Positions 43,582 through 52,505 of a stretch of 64,000 nucleotides of DNA are shown here, in pieces. This DNA is from Nitrospira sp. GTDB taxonomy: Bacteria; Nitrospirota; Nitrospiria; Nitrospirales; Nitrospiraceae. Both the position numbers and the translations under genes were made by a program. The notes beneath the pieces are model-generated. The model saw nothing but the letters and a program-made list of their open reading frames with translations. It was not told where the DNA came from and made no database searches. Numbering within the stretch: position 1 is the first letter of the stretch; each line of letters begins with the position of its first letter. The stretch is taken from contig JALDRG010000006.1 in assembly GCA_031315995.1 (NCBI GenBank), positions 186,001 through 250,000 on the forward strand, written 5' to 3'.

Positions 43582-45916
43582 GATGAGCTTCGCGGTAATA
43601 CTCCTGCTGCATATAATATGGGGTGGTATGAGCGTCCAAGCCATTCAATATAATACCGACATTGGTGGTATCACCGATGACCCTCAATGCTTTCTGCACA
43701 ACATCGCGTCCGGTCATGCTTGCCTTCACTACATAAGCAAGAAGATCACCCATACTCGCCAACACTTGCATGTCAGCAAGCGGTAACACTGGTGGAGCAT
43801 CGATAATCACATAATCAAACTCTTCTTTCAGCTCAGTGATCAAATCGGCCAACTGATGCATCTTCGATAATGCCAACGGATTATCTCCAACCCCCCCTGC
43901 GGTTAGAATCCATGGACCAGACTCGCCTAGCCTTTGTATACAATCCTCAACCACTTTCGTACCACGAAGTACTTCGGCTAGACCTGGCTGCTGCCAGACT
44001 CCCGCATAAATATGCTGCATGGGCCGCTTGAGATCACAGTCAATCACTATAGTCCTACGATCAAGATCTTTTGCCAGGACATAGCCCAAGTTGAGAGCCG
44101 TCGATGATTTTCCCTCTCCCATTACGGCACTCGTCACAACAACTGCCGTACTTTTTCGATCACCGGTCATCAATTCAAGTCTGGTAGCCGCAACACGATA
44201 TTGTTCTGCCACAAATGAGAGCGGTCGCCACATCGAAACCAACTCTAGGCCCGGGGTTGGGTTATTTAGTTGTCCGTTGGGGCCTCTGTGCTTACCAAGA
44301 GACGTGGCAGGGAGGCCTCCAGAAGGCTGAAGATTGTCATCGTGCTTGCCATGACCAGGCAGCAACAATGCGGAGGTGCGGTTTTTTCCAGAGAGTGCCC
44401 GCACAGTTTGCATTGATCCACCAAATGCACTTTCGTAGAGCGGGATAGATGCAATGACGGGAAGACCTAAAGTAATTTCGACTTCCTCGGCAGACCGGAA
44501 TCCTCGTCCCATGAGTTCGAGGCCAACGGCACCTCCGAAACCTAAGACACATCCCAGCGCAAGCCCAGCCACCATAATGAGCGGAATGTTTGGAACAACC
44601 GGAACAACTGGGGTATAGGCTGGGTCTACGATGCTGAACTTGGCTCCCTTACGGCCCTGGGCTAAACTCTTCTGCATACCTGCACTGAGCTTCTTGTCCA
44701 AGAGCGATTGATAATTCTTTTGAAGGTTTTCATAGTCTCGCTCAAGCGTCTTTAATTTTTGCTCTCGTTCAGGCGTATGCTCCACCCTCCGCTCATATTG
44801 AGAAATTTCCACAGAAATATGGGCTTGGTGGCGCTTCACTGCATCCAACTCAAGCACAATCTCCTCTTTCTGCCTCAGAAGTTCGGCATGATACGGATCA
44901 AGCGCCTTACGCTTCGATTTTTTCCCAGCTATCGGCTCTTCAGAACCTTCGCTATCCGGCAACAAATCACGATATTGAGCAGAGGTCATTTCTCGGAGCT
45001 TCTTAATTTCCTCCTTAACCTGAACAAGATCAGGATAGGTTTCCTTATACATGGAAGAGAGCTCGACCAACCGTCGCTCCAATTCCTTGATTCTTCCCAG
45101 GCGTGGATCTTTATTCCGCCTGCTAGAACCTCCGACAGGAGAATCACTAATCTCTCCGGTCTCCTCATAATCCTTAATTGACTTGTCAATCTGGGCCAAA
45201 CGATTAGTCAAATTCTGAGCCTGCTCACTTTGCGATCGCATATCGTCCTGAAGGCGGTCCAGCTTGCGAAGATTGGCGTCTATTTGCTGCGGAAGCTCCC
45301 CGAGATGTTGTTGTTTGAACTCCGAAATAATCTTCTCTTTCACCTCAAGCTCGGCTTTCGCATGCTTTAACTCTAGCCCAAGAAAATCCTCGGCCGCCTC
45401 AACCCCTCGTTCTCGGTCCTTTAACGTCTCCTCAATGAACAAATCACTAAGTCTTGACGTTACATCTCTCGCAATGATCGGATCCTCATTAGAAAATGAA
45501 AGAGTGATAAACAACTTATCTTTGGTGGGCTCAACCTTGACAGCCCCACGCATGGCTCTGATGGCATTCTCTGATTCTGAGGCATCCGGACGATCCTTCT
45601 CGTAACCGAACAGTCCAAATTCTCCGGCTATCTGTCCGAGCGTTTTTCGCCCCATCACAAACTGGCGCACTTCCATAACTCGATCGTCGAGTGTGGGTGC
45701 ATACACGCCACCAGCTGGATTGGGTCCGCTCACAATGGACTCTTCTATCTTCGCACCCTCAAACCACATTTTGGTGGCTGACTGATAGATCTTAGGCATA
45801 AGCGCGCAGACCACACCGGCAAGGCTGAGCGAGACCAAGATCGCAGAGATAACGAGCCACTTCCTGCTCGCAACCGCTCGCCAATAATCCTCAGGAGATA
45901 ACGTGCGCGTGTTCAT
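43565..45916 (-). CDS. BY-kinase / polysaccharide co-polymerase (Wzc-like)
   Basis: A 783-residue inner-membrane protein that controls chain length and export of exopolysaccharide. The N-terminal Wzz domain (about 8-120, first membrane helix near 20-40) is followed by a long periplasmic coiled coil (about 170-430) and a second membrane helix near 440-460. The C-terminal BY-kinase domain (about 560-765) has Walker A MGEGKSSTALN, Walker A' VIDCDLKRP and Walker B YVIIDAPPVLPLAD. The tail holds a Tyr cluster (YYMQQEYY), the usual autophosphorylation site. It overlaps its upstream neighbour by 4 bp. Confidence 0.93.
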   Translation of the reverse strand: MNTRTLSPEDYWRAVASRKWLVISAILVSLSLAGVVCALMPKIYQSATKMWFEGAKIEESIVSGPNPAGGVYAPTLDDRVMEVRQFVMGRKTLGQIAGEFGLFGYEKDRPDASESENAIRAMRGAVKVEPTKDKLFITLSFSNEDPIIARDVTSRLSDLFIEETLKDRERGVEAAEDFLGLELKHAKAELEVKEKIISEFKQQHLGELPQQIDANLRKLDRLQDDMRSQSEQAQNLTNRLAQIDKSIKDYEETGEISDSPVGGSSRRNKDPRLGRIKELERRLVELSSMYKETYPDLVQVKEEIKKLREMTSAQYRDLLPDSEGSEEPIAGKKSKRKALDPYHAELLRQKEEIVLELDAVKRHQAHISVEISQYERRVEHTPEREQKLKTLERDYENLQKNYQSLLDKKLSAGMQKSLAQGRKGAKFSIVDPAYTPVVPVVPNIPLIMVAGLALGCVLGFGGAVGLELMGRGFRSAEEVEITLGLPVIASIPLYESAFGGSMQTVRALSGKNRTSALLLPGHGKHDDNLQPSGGLPATSLGKHRGPNGQLNNPTPGLELVSMWRPLSFVAEQYRVAATRLELMTGDRKSTAVVVTSAVMGEGKSSTALNLGYVLAKDLDRRTIVIDCDLKRPMQHIYAGVWQQPGLAEVLRGTKVVEDCIQRLGESGPWILTAGGVGDNPLALSKMHQLADLITELKEEFDYVIIDAPPVLPLADMQVLASMGDLLAYVVKASMTGRDVVQKALRVIGDTTNVGIILNGLDAHTTPYYMQQEYYREAHHEQLK

Positions 45917-47520
45917 TTCTTTGTATCCATTCCTCCTGATCCAGATTTACCGATTCCTGACTCAGCAGACGAAGAGGCACCGGAAGGACCTTCCCAGAAG
46001 GCACCCGTCCGGAAAAAATCTCCACGTGGCGAATACGCGTACGTAAATCCCAACAGAACCATTTGCTTAGAGAATCCGAGATCCGCGGCACTGAAACCAC
46101 TTGTTTGTTGATTCTCAAACATCAACCATTGGTGGCTCAGTCTGGCCGCCAACATCGGTGTGATGAGATAGTTGAGAGATACCGTCGTGCCGTAGGTGCT
46201 GAAGGTCGTACCAATAGTATCTGAGGTAAAGGTACTCCGTGCATAATTAAAAAGCGCCTGAGCACTCAGCTTGTCAGTAATTCCGGCAATACCTCCCAAT
46301 ATGGCTGTATGTGTGTATATGGGCCCTGCAGATTGAACAAAGCTTGGAAACACGCCTAGATTGTACATGAATGTTACACGATAAGATCCGGGTGCAGCGA
46401 TTCCTCCTGGCATATTCATCCCAGAAAGAAGTGGGAGGAACCCTCCACCACTAGCTGCACTTGCCCCACTGGTTCCCATTGTCTCTTGAATTTCACTGCC
46501 TAATTTTCTGAGGAAAGATGAGCCCGAAGCATAACTTACGCTAAAACCTCCTGTCGGAAACATCGTTGCCGGGATTCTTCGCTGTCCTCCGCTGGCAGAC
46601 GATGCGGGAATCGGCTCGATAAGTGTCAGCCCTCCATTCACCGATGAGTTCCATTCCTTGGTCCAACTTCTTCCCCAACCTAGCGTGCCGCCATGCGTCG
46701 CATAGTCGCCGAATTGCGCTTGGGACATTTGCGTGAAGGTATATTTCACGTTTAATGTATCCACAGCGGAAATTCTTGACGTTGGTCCGGCGGAGATAGA
46801 GTGGGTTGTGGTATCAAATACAGTATTTGCTGGTTGTCCAGAAGTGGTCGACGACGGTGCGAGCGCGGCACCGAAACTAAGCTGCGAATAGGTATACGTG
46901 GTTTGAAAATCTGTCGTGGGTGAAAGCGAGTAAGAATCGGCAAACCCAGCAGTAAACATGGTGGTCCTGATTCGTTGAGTCAGAAGTCCAGAGTCAACGG
47001 GCCCTGCGATCCCAACCCCTCCAGTGCCGAAACCTCCACCAAATCCGCCTCCAATCCCCCCTCCAAGGCTTCCAGCACCAAATGCCGGGGCCGAAGGCGT
47101 ATATTGATAGGTTCCGAAGACTCGGAACCCACGCATTCGTGGCAAAACCCGATTCACGGCTTGCGAGAGATCTACTCCGGCAGTGGCATTGAATCCCACG
47201 TTATCAAGAGCTGAATTATTCACAAACTTCTGAACCACGGCTCCAACGGAGAGATTTGCCTTCACGAGCGAATTGCCCTGGAGAAAGTTTAGCTGAGGAG
47301 TGATTATCGTGATGAGATCATCTGCTTTAGCACCTGCTGACAACTGCGACTTTGGAGTAAAAAACACGTTACTATCGTACTGCTCGGTAACCGACAACGA
47401 CGGGACCACGCGTATCTGTTGGGCTGCGGAGTCAGGTATGCTCCACCACAATACCAGGGCCAAAACCCCCAAACTAAACCGAGATATCTTCAAGCACTGG
47501 TCACGGCACAACAATGACAT
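45913..47520 (-). CDS. Outer-membrane beta-barrel protein of the exopolysaccharide locus
   Basis: A 535-residue exported protein from ATG 47520, with AAGG 6 bases upstream; the earlier frame to 47709 overlaps the Wza gene. The signal peptide covers about 1-33, ending SAAQQ. The remainder alternates hydrophobic and polar residues with many Tyr/Ser/Thr and ends with a beta-strand-like stretch before a Gly/Ser tail. The opening VVPSLSVTEQYDSNVFFTP is typical of the TIGR03016 XrtA/PEP-CTERM-associated outer-membrane family. A Gly-rich loop near residues 190-215 is distinctive. It may assist polysaccharide export. Confidence 0.8.
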   Translation of the reverse strand: MSLLCRDQCLKISRFSLGVLALVLWWSIPDSAAQQIRVVPSLSVTEQYDSNVFFTPKSQLSAGAKADDLITIITPQLNFLQGNSLVKANLSVGAVVQKFVNNSALDNVGFNATAGVDLSQAVNRVLPRMRGFRVFGTYQYTPSAPAFGAGSLGGGIGGGFGGGFGTGGVGIAGPVDSGLLTQRIRTTMFTAGFADSYSLSPTTDFQTTYTYSQLSFGAALAPSSTTSGQPANTVFDTTTHSISAGPTSRISAVDTLNVKYTFTQMSQAQFGDYATHGGTLGWGRSWTKEWNSSVNGGLTLIEPIPASSASGGQRRIPATMFPTGGFSVSYASGSSFLRKLGSEIQETMGTSGASAASGGGFLPLLSGMNMPGGIAAPGSYRVTFMYNLGVFPSFVQSAGPIYTHTAILGGIAGITDKLSAQALFNYARSTFTSDTIGTTFSTYGTTVSLNYLITPMLAARLSHQWLMFENQQTSGFSAADLGFSKQMVLLGFTYAYSPRGDFFRTGAFWEGPSGASSSAESGIGKSGSGGMDTKK

Positions 47521-48124
47521 CACCAGCCTTGAGGAAGAAATTTCCCTCCGAGTTTTTACCTTGAATGATATCTTCATAGGGAACGGGAATCTGAACCTGT
47601 TTCGGCTGTCCTTGGCCATTAGGAACAACCCGCAGCACATGGATTTTGTTTCTCGAAGCGAAGGTCGTGAACCCTCCAGCCAAGGAGATGCCCTGCAAAA
47701 CCGTCGCATACGATTTTAGCGGCACCTTGCCTGGTTTTGAGACTTCACCCAGCACATACACATAGTAACTATTTACCTCTTTGACTTGGACCGAAACTGT
47801 TGGATTAGACATGAACTCAGCTAATCCATCCGCAATTCTCTTGGCTAAGACATTGGAAGTCATTCCTGCCGCCTGAACATCGCCAATTAACGGCATAGAG
47901 ATCTTCCCATCAGGACGAATAATTACTTCTCGTGAGAGCTCCTGATTTCGCCAAACATTAACAACGAGAACATCCTCCGGTCCTAACAAAAACTCATTCG
48001 GAGGAATATAAGTGACATTAAAGTCTATTTGTTCATTGCCGATCCAACATCCCGGGAGGGTCAGAAGAATACTAAAACCAATACATACCCCCCCTCGCAA
48101 CCATCTGCAACCGAAAGTTTTCAA
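47501..48124 (-). CDS. Polysaccharide export lipoprotein, Wza-like (copy 1)
   Basis: A 207-residue outer-membrane export protein from TTG 48124, chosen for AAAGGAG 8 bases upstream and because it puts the lipobox (TLPGC) at a normal distance; a start at 48229 would overlap copy 2. The Poly_export domain (LLGPEDVLVVNVWRNQELS) and one SLBB domain (VYVLGEVSKPGKVPL) follow. It is shorter than enteric Wza, lacking the C-terminal alpha-barrel helix, so the outer-membrane pore may be formed by the neighbouring barrel protein. Confidence 0.88.
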   Translation of the reverse strand: MKTFGCRWLRGGVCIGFSILLTLPGCWIGNEQIDFNVTYIPPNEFLLGPEDVLVVNVWRNQELSREVIIRPDGKISMPLIGDVQAAGMTSNVLAKRIADGLAEFMSNPTVSVQVKEVNSYYVYVLGEVSKPGKVPLKSYATVLQGISLAGGFTTFASRNKIHVLRVVPNGQGQPKQVQIPVPYEDIIQGKNSEGNFFLKAGDVIVVP

Positions 48125-48185
48125 TTTCCCAACTCCTTTAGCTCGCTTCAGCGAAATGTCACCGCACACGCCGATCAACTTTGAT

Positions 48186-48887
48186 CTACCTTGACGGCAA
48201 CACCACCATCGTTTCAGAAGGCACGACAATCTGATCTCCCGGTTTTAGTTCTATGTTTTGGTCAGACCCATCTCTCAGAACAATGTCGTCATAACTTGCC
48301 TTAATCTTATTTAACCCCTCACCGTCTTTCCCGAAACGAAATACCACAATCTTGTTCCGGGCAGCTACCTGAGTGAATCCGTGGGCAATCGTAATCGCTT
48401 GCAGCAAAGTCGTTTTACTTTTCAACGGATATTTCCCAGGAGCATTCACTTCACCAAGGACATAAATCTGATAACTATTCACCTCACGAACCAGGATCGA
48501 AACCGTCGGATTTTCCATATAAGATTTCAAACGCGCCGAAATCTCTTCGGTCAACTGCGCCGCAGTCCGTCCCACTGCCGACACATCTCCAATTAGCGGC
48601 AGAGAAATTCTTCCATCAGGCCGAACCTGCACCTGCTTGGAGAGATCCGCATTCTTCCACACAGTAATTTCCAGAACGTCTTCGGGACCCATAATATAAT
48701 CTGGCGTTACCGTAAGTGATGACTTTTCCGCGCCTTCTGCCCCATGGCGCACACCAGATGGGCTCACTCCTTGAGATGATCCCGCCACCAATATCACTTT
48801 AGGCACCTGATCGAATTGGCTGGAATGCGCCACACCAACCAAGTTCCCCATAAGGACAGTTACGCCGAGTAGGACCTTAACATTCAT
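48186..48887 (-). CDS. Polysaccharide export protein, Wza-like (copy 2)
   Basis: A 233-residue exported protein with a cleavable leader (about 1-23) but no lipobox Cys. The Poly_export domain has IMGPEDVLEITVWKNADLS and the SLBB domain has IYVLGEVNAPGKYPL, both closely matching copy 1. AGGAG lies 8 bases before the ATG. It is the first gene of the leftward operon. The pair looks like a tandem duplication in which only copy 1 is lipidated. Confidence 0.88.
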   Translation of the reverse strand: MNVKVLLGVTVLMGNLVGVAHSSQFDQVPKVILVAGSSQGVSPSGVRHGAEGAEKSSLTVTPDYIMGPEDVLEITVWKNADLSKQVQVRPDGRISLPLIGDVSAVGRTAAQLTEEISARLKSYMENPTVSILVREVNSYQIYVLGEVNAPGKYPLKSKTTLLQAITIAHGFTQVAARNKIVVFRFGKDGEGLNKIKASYDDIVLRDGSDQNIELKPGDQIVVPSETMVVLPSR

Positions 48888-49462
48888 GACTTATTCTCCT
48901 GAATAAATTCCAGCTGGCCACTTGCAACAACCCTCTAGCATGTATCCCCCCATCGGAAACGGAAACTTCAAACGAACGGTAACGTCTAGCGTACTTCCTC
49001 CAGCATCAGGGTCACGACCGGCATAATGGGGGTCGGAACATGAACTTTCATCATCTGACCAAGCGACGGCTCAAGTGACATGAAGCTCAACATCCCATCA
49101 CTACTGGATATTCGCTGACTCACGGTTCGAAAGCGAAATCTCATCCTAACTGCATAGATCGCGCATTTGTGGAAGCGAAATTATCTCCCAAATATTCTAT
49201 GTCGAGCTACCTTGTCCCAAACCGCGGGCCAGCCAAGATTCATGCCTCCTGCGGTCAAGCACATTTTTTCAATTAATTTAATAGAAGCCGCCGCGACTGT
49301 CGAGTTACGACAAAGTGCAATTTGCCACAACAATCAAGTGAGAGGAATGGGACGATTCACGAGCTTTAGCCAATCTAGGCCTAAGCAATCAAATATTCTA
49401 TCTGTATCGGAGTATAGAAGTAAGAGCTTGAACGAACAATACCAATGATGTACGGATAGTCC

Positions 49463-49499
49463 CCTCAAAAGTATAATTTGACTACCTCGAAAGTATTAT
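49463..49499 (+). repeat. Two 15-bp direct repeats, period 22, at the luxR-type promoter
   Basis: CCTCAAAAGTATAAT (49463-49477) and CCTCGAAAGTATTAT (49485-49499) agree at 13 of 15 positions. The 22-base period is about two helical turns. The copies flank the -35 box and fill the spacer of the promoter at 49478-49506, so they look like an operator. Confidence 0.6.
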
Positions 49500-49506
49500 G
49501 TAGCAT
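49478..49506 (+). promoter_or_regulatory. Promoter candidate of the luxR-type gene
   Basis: TTGACT (49478-49483), 17 bases and TAGCAT (49501-49506) match the form of the tRNA-Val promoter (TTGACA-17-TAGCAT). The leader would be about 75 bases long. Confidence 0.55.
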
Positions 49507-49587
49507 TACTAGTGACAGACTCATGCTCTAAGTTATCAGAAATAGTGCAATTGTCTAGAGAGACTAAGGACATTACGGAGTAACGCC

Positions 49588-50199
49588 GTGGCTCAAAATG
49601 CTGTAAATTCTCAGGAACCCGTTGATAACCTGGCCGATCAACGCGCAGGTGCCGGAATCGTCGTTTTATCTTCGTCGATGCAATTGTTACATATGAATCG
49701 ACAAGCTGCAGAGCTGTCGAAGCTCATCAACATGGCCGAAAGCGGCGGCGCACCGGCAAAGGCAGCGCAAGGGGTACTTCCTTCGGCCCTCACCGAACTC
49801 TGCACAGAAATCATGAAGGCCCTCCAAGTTCGCACTGAGGCAAAAGACTGGGAACAGTTTGAGGTCAAGCGAATCGCAGGAAACGCAAACCAACCAGTAC
49901 TCCTTCGAGGCTTTGGCCTGCCTGACCGAGGTGGAATCCAATATGCACGCCTAGTTGTGACATTGGAAGAGCTGGGCCGTCGACAACAACTCAATACCGA
50001 TCAGGCCAAGGAACGGTTTCAGCTTACAAACAGAGAGCAATCTGTGGTCGAAAATTTGGCAAAAGGATGGACCAATAAAGAAATCGCTAACGCACTCAAG
50101 ATCACTGAGCAGACAGTGAAGGAACATATCAAACACATCATGCGCAAAACAAATTCCACAACCCGAACAGGGGTTCTAGTTCAAGTCTTCCGTTCCTAG
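49588..50199 (+). CDS. LuxR/FixJ-type transcriptional regulator with PAS-like N terminus
   Basis: A 203-residue regulator starting at GTG 49588 (CGGAG about 8 bases upstream). Residues 20-130 look like a degenerate PAS domain (GIVVLSSSMQLLHMNRQA at its start). Residues 142-200 form the LuxR-type HTH with LTNREQSVVENLAKGWTNKEIANAL and EQTVKEHIKHIMRKT. There is no receiver Asp pocket. It is divergent from the exopolysaccharide operon and is a good candidate for its regulator. Confidence 0.88.
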   Translation: MAQNAVNSQEPVDNLADQRAGAGIVVLSSSMQLLHMNRQAAELSKLINMAESGGAPAKAAQGVLPSALTELCTEIMKALQVRTEAKDWEQFEVKRIAGNANQPVLLRGFGLPDRGGIQYARLVVTLEELGRRQQLNTDQAKERFQLTNREQSVVENLAKGWTNKEIANALKITEQTVKEHIKHIMRKTNSTTRTGVLVQVFRS

Positions 50200-50269
50200 T
50201 ATTTTAACTCCTGAAGTCCCACAATAAACCAACTAATTGTGATGCAAGCCTCGTAGTGCTCCCCTGAAA

Positions 50270-51101
50270 TCAAGCCATCTGGGTTACTTGTTGGGCGCGG
50301 TATTGGACCGGGCTTCGATACCCCAGCGCCTGATGCGGTCGTTCCTGGTTGTACCATGTGACCCAGTCCCGAATGATCCGACGCGCCTCCTCAAAGGTCT
50401 GGAACGTGTGTTGCCAGACGCACTCTTCTTTCAGACTCCGAAAAAACCGTTCGATCATCCCATTCTGTTCCGGCGTATAGGGCGTGATGAACTCCTGCTG
50501 CAGGCGAGAGTCGCGATAGGCCTGTCGAACCCGCCGACTCTGGAAGATCAGGCCATTGTCGCTTCGCAGTACGGGAGCCCCCGATCGGACGCAGTGTCCC
50601 GAACCGCTGAAGACAGGCGGCTTCCACCGCCCGTTCCGCCTCCTTCACCCGACTCCGGAGGGCGAACTCGTAGCCGATGAGTTCCCGGTCATGGCAATCA
50701 TTCACGGCGGCGAGATGCGCCCAGCCATCGTGCCCACAGGGAATATGCGTCACATCCAGCGCCCACCGTTCGTTGCTCCGACTCGCCCGACTCACCCAGC
50801 CGCGCACCCGCGGCCGTGGGGTAGAGGACCGTTGATGTACGAACCACCGCTTCTGCTTCACGATCCGGTACACCGCCTTGCGATTCACAACGAGCCCATC
50901 ACGGAATCGCAACAGCACCCACAGCCGCCGATACCCGAATGTGGGATGCGGCTGGATCAGCTGGTGTAGTCGCTCGGTCCACGGCGGATCTACGGTCCTC
51001 TGTCGTGCGCAGAGTGCGCCCCGCCGATGCAAGCCGACACGACTGACTCCCAATACCCGACAACTCTGCCGTTCCGAGACATCCGGTCGTGCTGCTTTCA
51101 C
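50270..51101 (-). pseudogene. IS3-family transposase OrfB (element A), frameshifted
   Basis: The DDE integrase of element A. The N-terminal part (51101 to about 50583) has the HTH_21 region and the first catalytic Asp in ALDVTHIP. Then a run of five C on the plus strand (50578-50582) shifts the frame. One base fewer would continue into APVLRSDNG, holding the second Asp, and on to RFFRSLKEE with the catalytic Glu and the RPHQALGYRSP end. It is broken by this one-base insertion, unless that is a sequencing error. Confidence 0.85.
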
Positions 51102-51424
51102 ACGTCGGATGTCTTCCGGTCCAAAGGGTAGGGCTTCAAGGCCTCCCGTAAGATGTCGTTATCCAGCACCAAGTCCCCAATCTTCTGTTTCAACTTCTTG
51201 ATCTGCTCCTCCTTCAGCGCCGCTTCATCCCGAGGGCGACGGCGGAGCGCATTCTCGGCTCCCAGCATAAACTTCTCCCGCCAGTCCTCGACTTCCGCCA
51301 CCGTCAGCCCGTGCGTCCGCGCCGCCTCCGCCACGGAGAGCTCGCCGTTCAGAATACTGACCACCAGCGCCACCCGCCGTTTGGCCGTCCAGCGTTCAAT
51401 GGGTTCAATTGCGTCTGCTGCCAT
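51098..51424 (-). CDS. IS3-family transposase OrfA (element A)
   Basis: A 108-residue DNA-binding subunit with an HTH (about 12-50, ELSVAEAARTHGLTVAEVEDWR) and a C-terminal leucine-zipper-like helix (KEEQIKKLKQKIGDLVLDN). The start is ATG 51424; the longer open frame to 51835 runs out of the element and is not real. Its stop overlaps the orfB start. Confidence 0.85.
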   Translation of the reverse strand: MAADAIEPIERWTAKRRVALVVSILNGELSVAEAARTHGLTVAEVEDWREKFMLGAENALRRRPRDEAALKEEQIKKLKQKIGDLVLDNDILREALKPYPLDRKTSDV

Positions 51425-51657
51425 CTCGCCACCTCCTCGGTCCTCTTCAGACCATGTCTGAGGGGTGGTCTCAATTTCAAAAGGAGCAAGATAGCCTGTC
51501 GCGAATCTAATGTGGGAGCCAGCCATGTCTCGGCGGATACTGGGCTGCTGCCGGTTTCCAAGACACCGAGTGATCATCTGACGTTGGTCCCCCTTTCGAG
51601 ACAATATCCGAATGGAATTGACCCATCCCTGACGTTGCCCCCGTTTCGAGATAACTC

Positions 51658-52455
51658 TTAACCAGAGCAGACGACTTCTTCGACGATCCATTCTTCCTGA
51701 TGTTGGCTGACGAACTCGCTTGGCGTCAGGTGGCCGAGTGAGCTGTGAGGCCGACGCTGATTGTAGTCCACGCGCCAGACTTCGATGATGGCTCGTGCCT
51801 CGGCGAGCGAAGTAAACTGGTGCACGTTCAAACATTCGTCGCGCAGCCGCCCGTTAAATGATTCAATGAAGGCATTTTCCACGGGTTTGCCTGGTCGAAT
51901 AACGTCGAGATGAACACCCCGCCGATAGGCCCAGTCTTCCAGTGCGCGCGATTGGAATTCCGTCCCATGATCGACCGTAATGGAGCGGGGCCCCGTTGCC
52001 TCGCCGAGGACGCGATTGAGGAGCTGGCCGACGATCTCCCCGAACATCCGTCCCCTTGCCTCCACGACTGGACTGGAGCGACTCCAGTTATCGATGACCG
52101 TCAAGATTCGAAACGGCCGTCCATCCGCCAAGGTATCATGCACAAAGTCCATGCTCCACCGCTCGCGGGGACCGGTCGGCATTGGCGCGGGGCCGCGATG
52201 TAAGGCTCTGTGCTTGCGCCACCGCACCCGCAACTGAAGTCCATCCAGGCGATACAACCGACGGACTCGCGTTCGGTTCACGAGCCAGCCTTCTCGCCGC
52301 AGCAAGACCCAAATCCGCAGGTAGCCAAACCGAGGCCGCGCATGAGCCAGATTGCGAATGCGGAGCCGGAACGCCGATTGATCGTTCGCCCGACTCTGTC
52401 GATACCACGAGGCTCGTCCAAACTGGACGAGTCGACAGGCTCGCGCACCGCTCAC
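51658..52455 (-). CDS. IS3-family transposase OrfB (element B)
   Basis: A 265-residue DDE transposase fragment counted from GTG 52455. The natural product should begin as an OrfAB fusion by -1 slippage near 52515, since the frame is open from there. Catalytic residues appear in RWSMDFVHD (first Asp), ITVDHGTEF (second Asp) and AFIESFNGRLRDE (Glu), and the end RRPHSSLGHLTPSEF is typical of the IS407/IS511 group. The integrase core is complete, but the upstream orfA has a stop. Confidence 0.88.
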   Translation of the reverse strand: MSGARACRLVQFGRASWYRQSRANDQSAFRLRIRNLAHARPRFGYLRIWVLLRREGWLVNRTRVRRLYRLDGLQLRVRWRKHRALHRGPAPMPTGPRERWSMDFVHDTLADGRPFRILTVIDNWSRSSPVVEARGRMFGEIVGQLLNRVLGEATGPRSITVDHGTEFQSRALEDWAYRRGVHLDVIRPGKPVENAFIESFNGRLRDECLNVHQFTSLAEARAIIEVWRVDYNQRRPHSSLGHLTPSEFVSQHQEEWIVEEVVCSG

Positions 52456-52505
52456 CTGAAACGTCCCGAGAAACCACTGGGCCAGTTCCCGGCGGCGGGC
52501 GGGCC

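Larger units (their letters stand above)
48888..49587. other. 700-bp divergent regulatory region between the polysaccharide operon and luxR-type gene
   Basis: AT-rich and without a supported gene. It contains the luxR-type promoter (49478-49506) with a direct repeat (49463-49499). The leftward operon must start here too, but I could not pick its promoter with confidence. Confidence 0.6.
50265..51479 (-). mobile_element. IS3-family insertion sequence A, frameshifted
   Basis: A 1215-bp element. The outward ends TGAAATCAAGCC (50265) and, on the other strand, TGAAATTGAGACC (from 51479) are imperfect inverted repeats. It carries orfA (51098-51424) and orfB (50270-51101) in the usual overlapping order. 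I see no flanking target duplication, so the ends are approximate. orfB is broken by a frameshift. Confidence 0.75.

Noticed and set aside
49167..49448. Small gene (93 aa) in the region upstream of the luxR-type gene
   Set aside because: The amino-acid make-up looks random, there is no ribosome site, and the area is AT-rich regulatory DNA.
50391..50590. Programmed frameshift within orfB of element A
   Set aside because: IS3 elements shift frame between orfA and orfB, not inside the integrase core; there is no slippery A run at this place.
51425..51835. N-terminal extension of orfA of element A
   Set aside because: It runs across the element's inverted repeat and into element B, so it is an artefact of an open frame.
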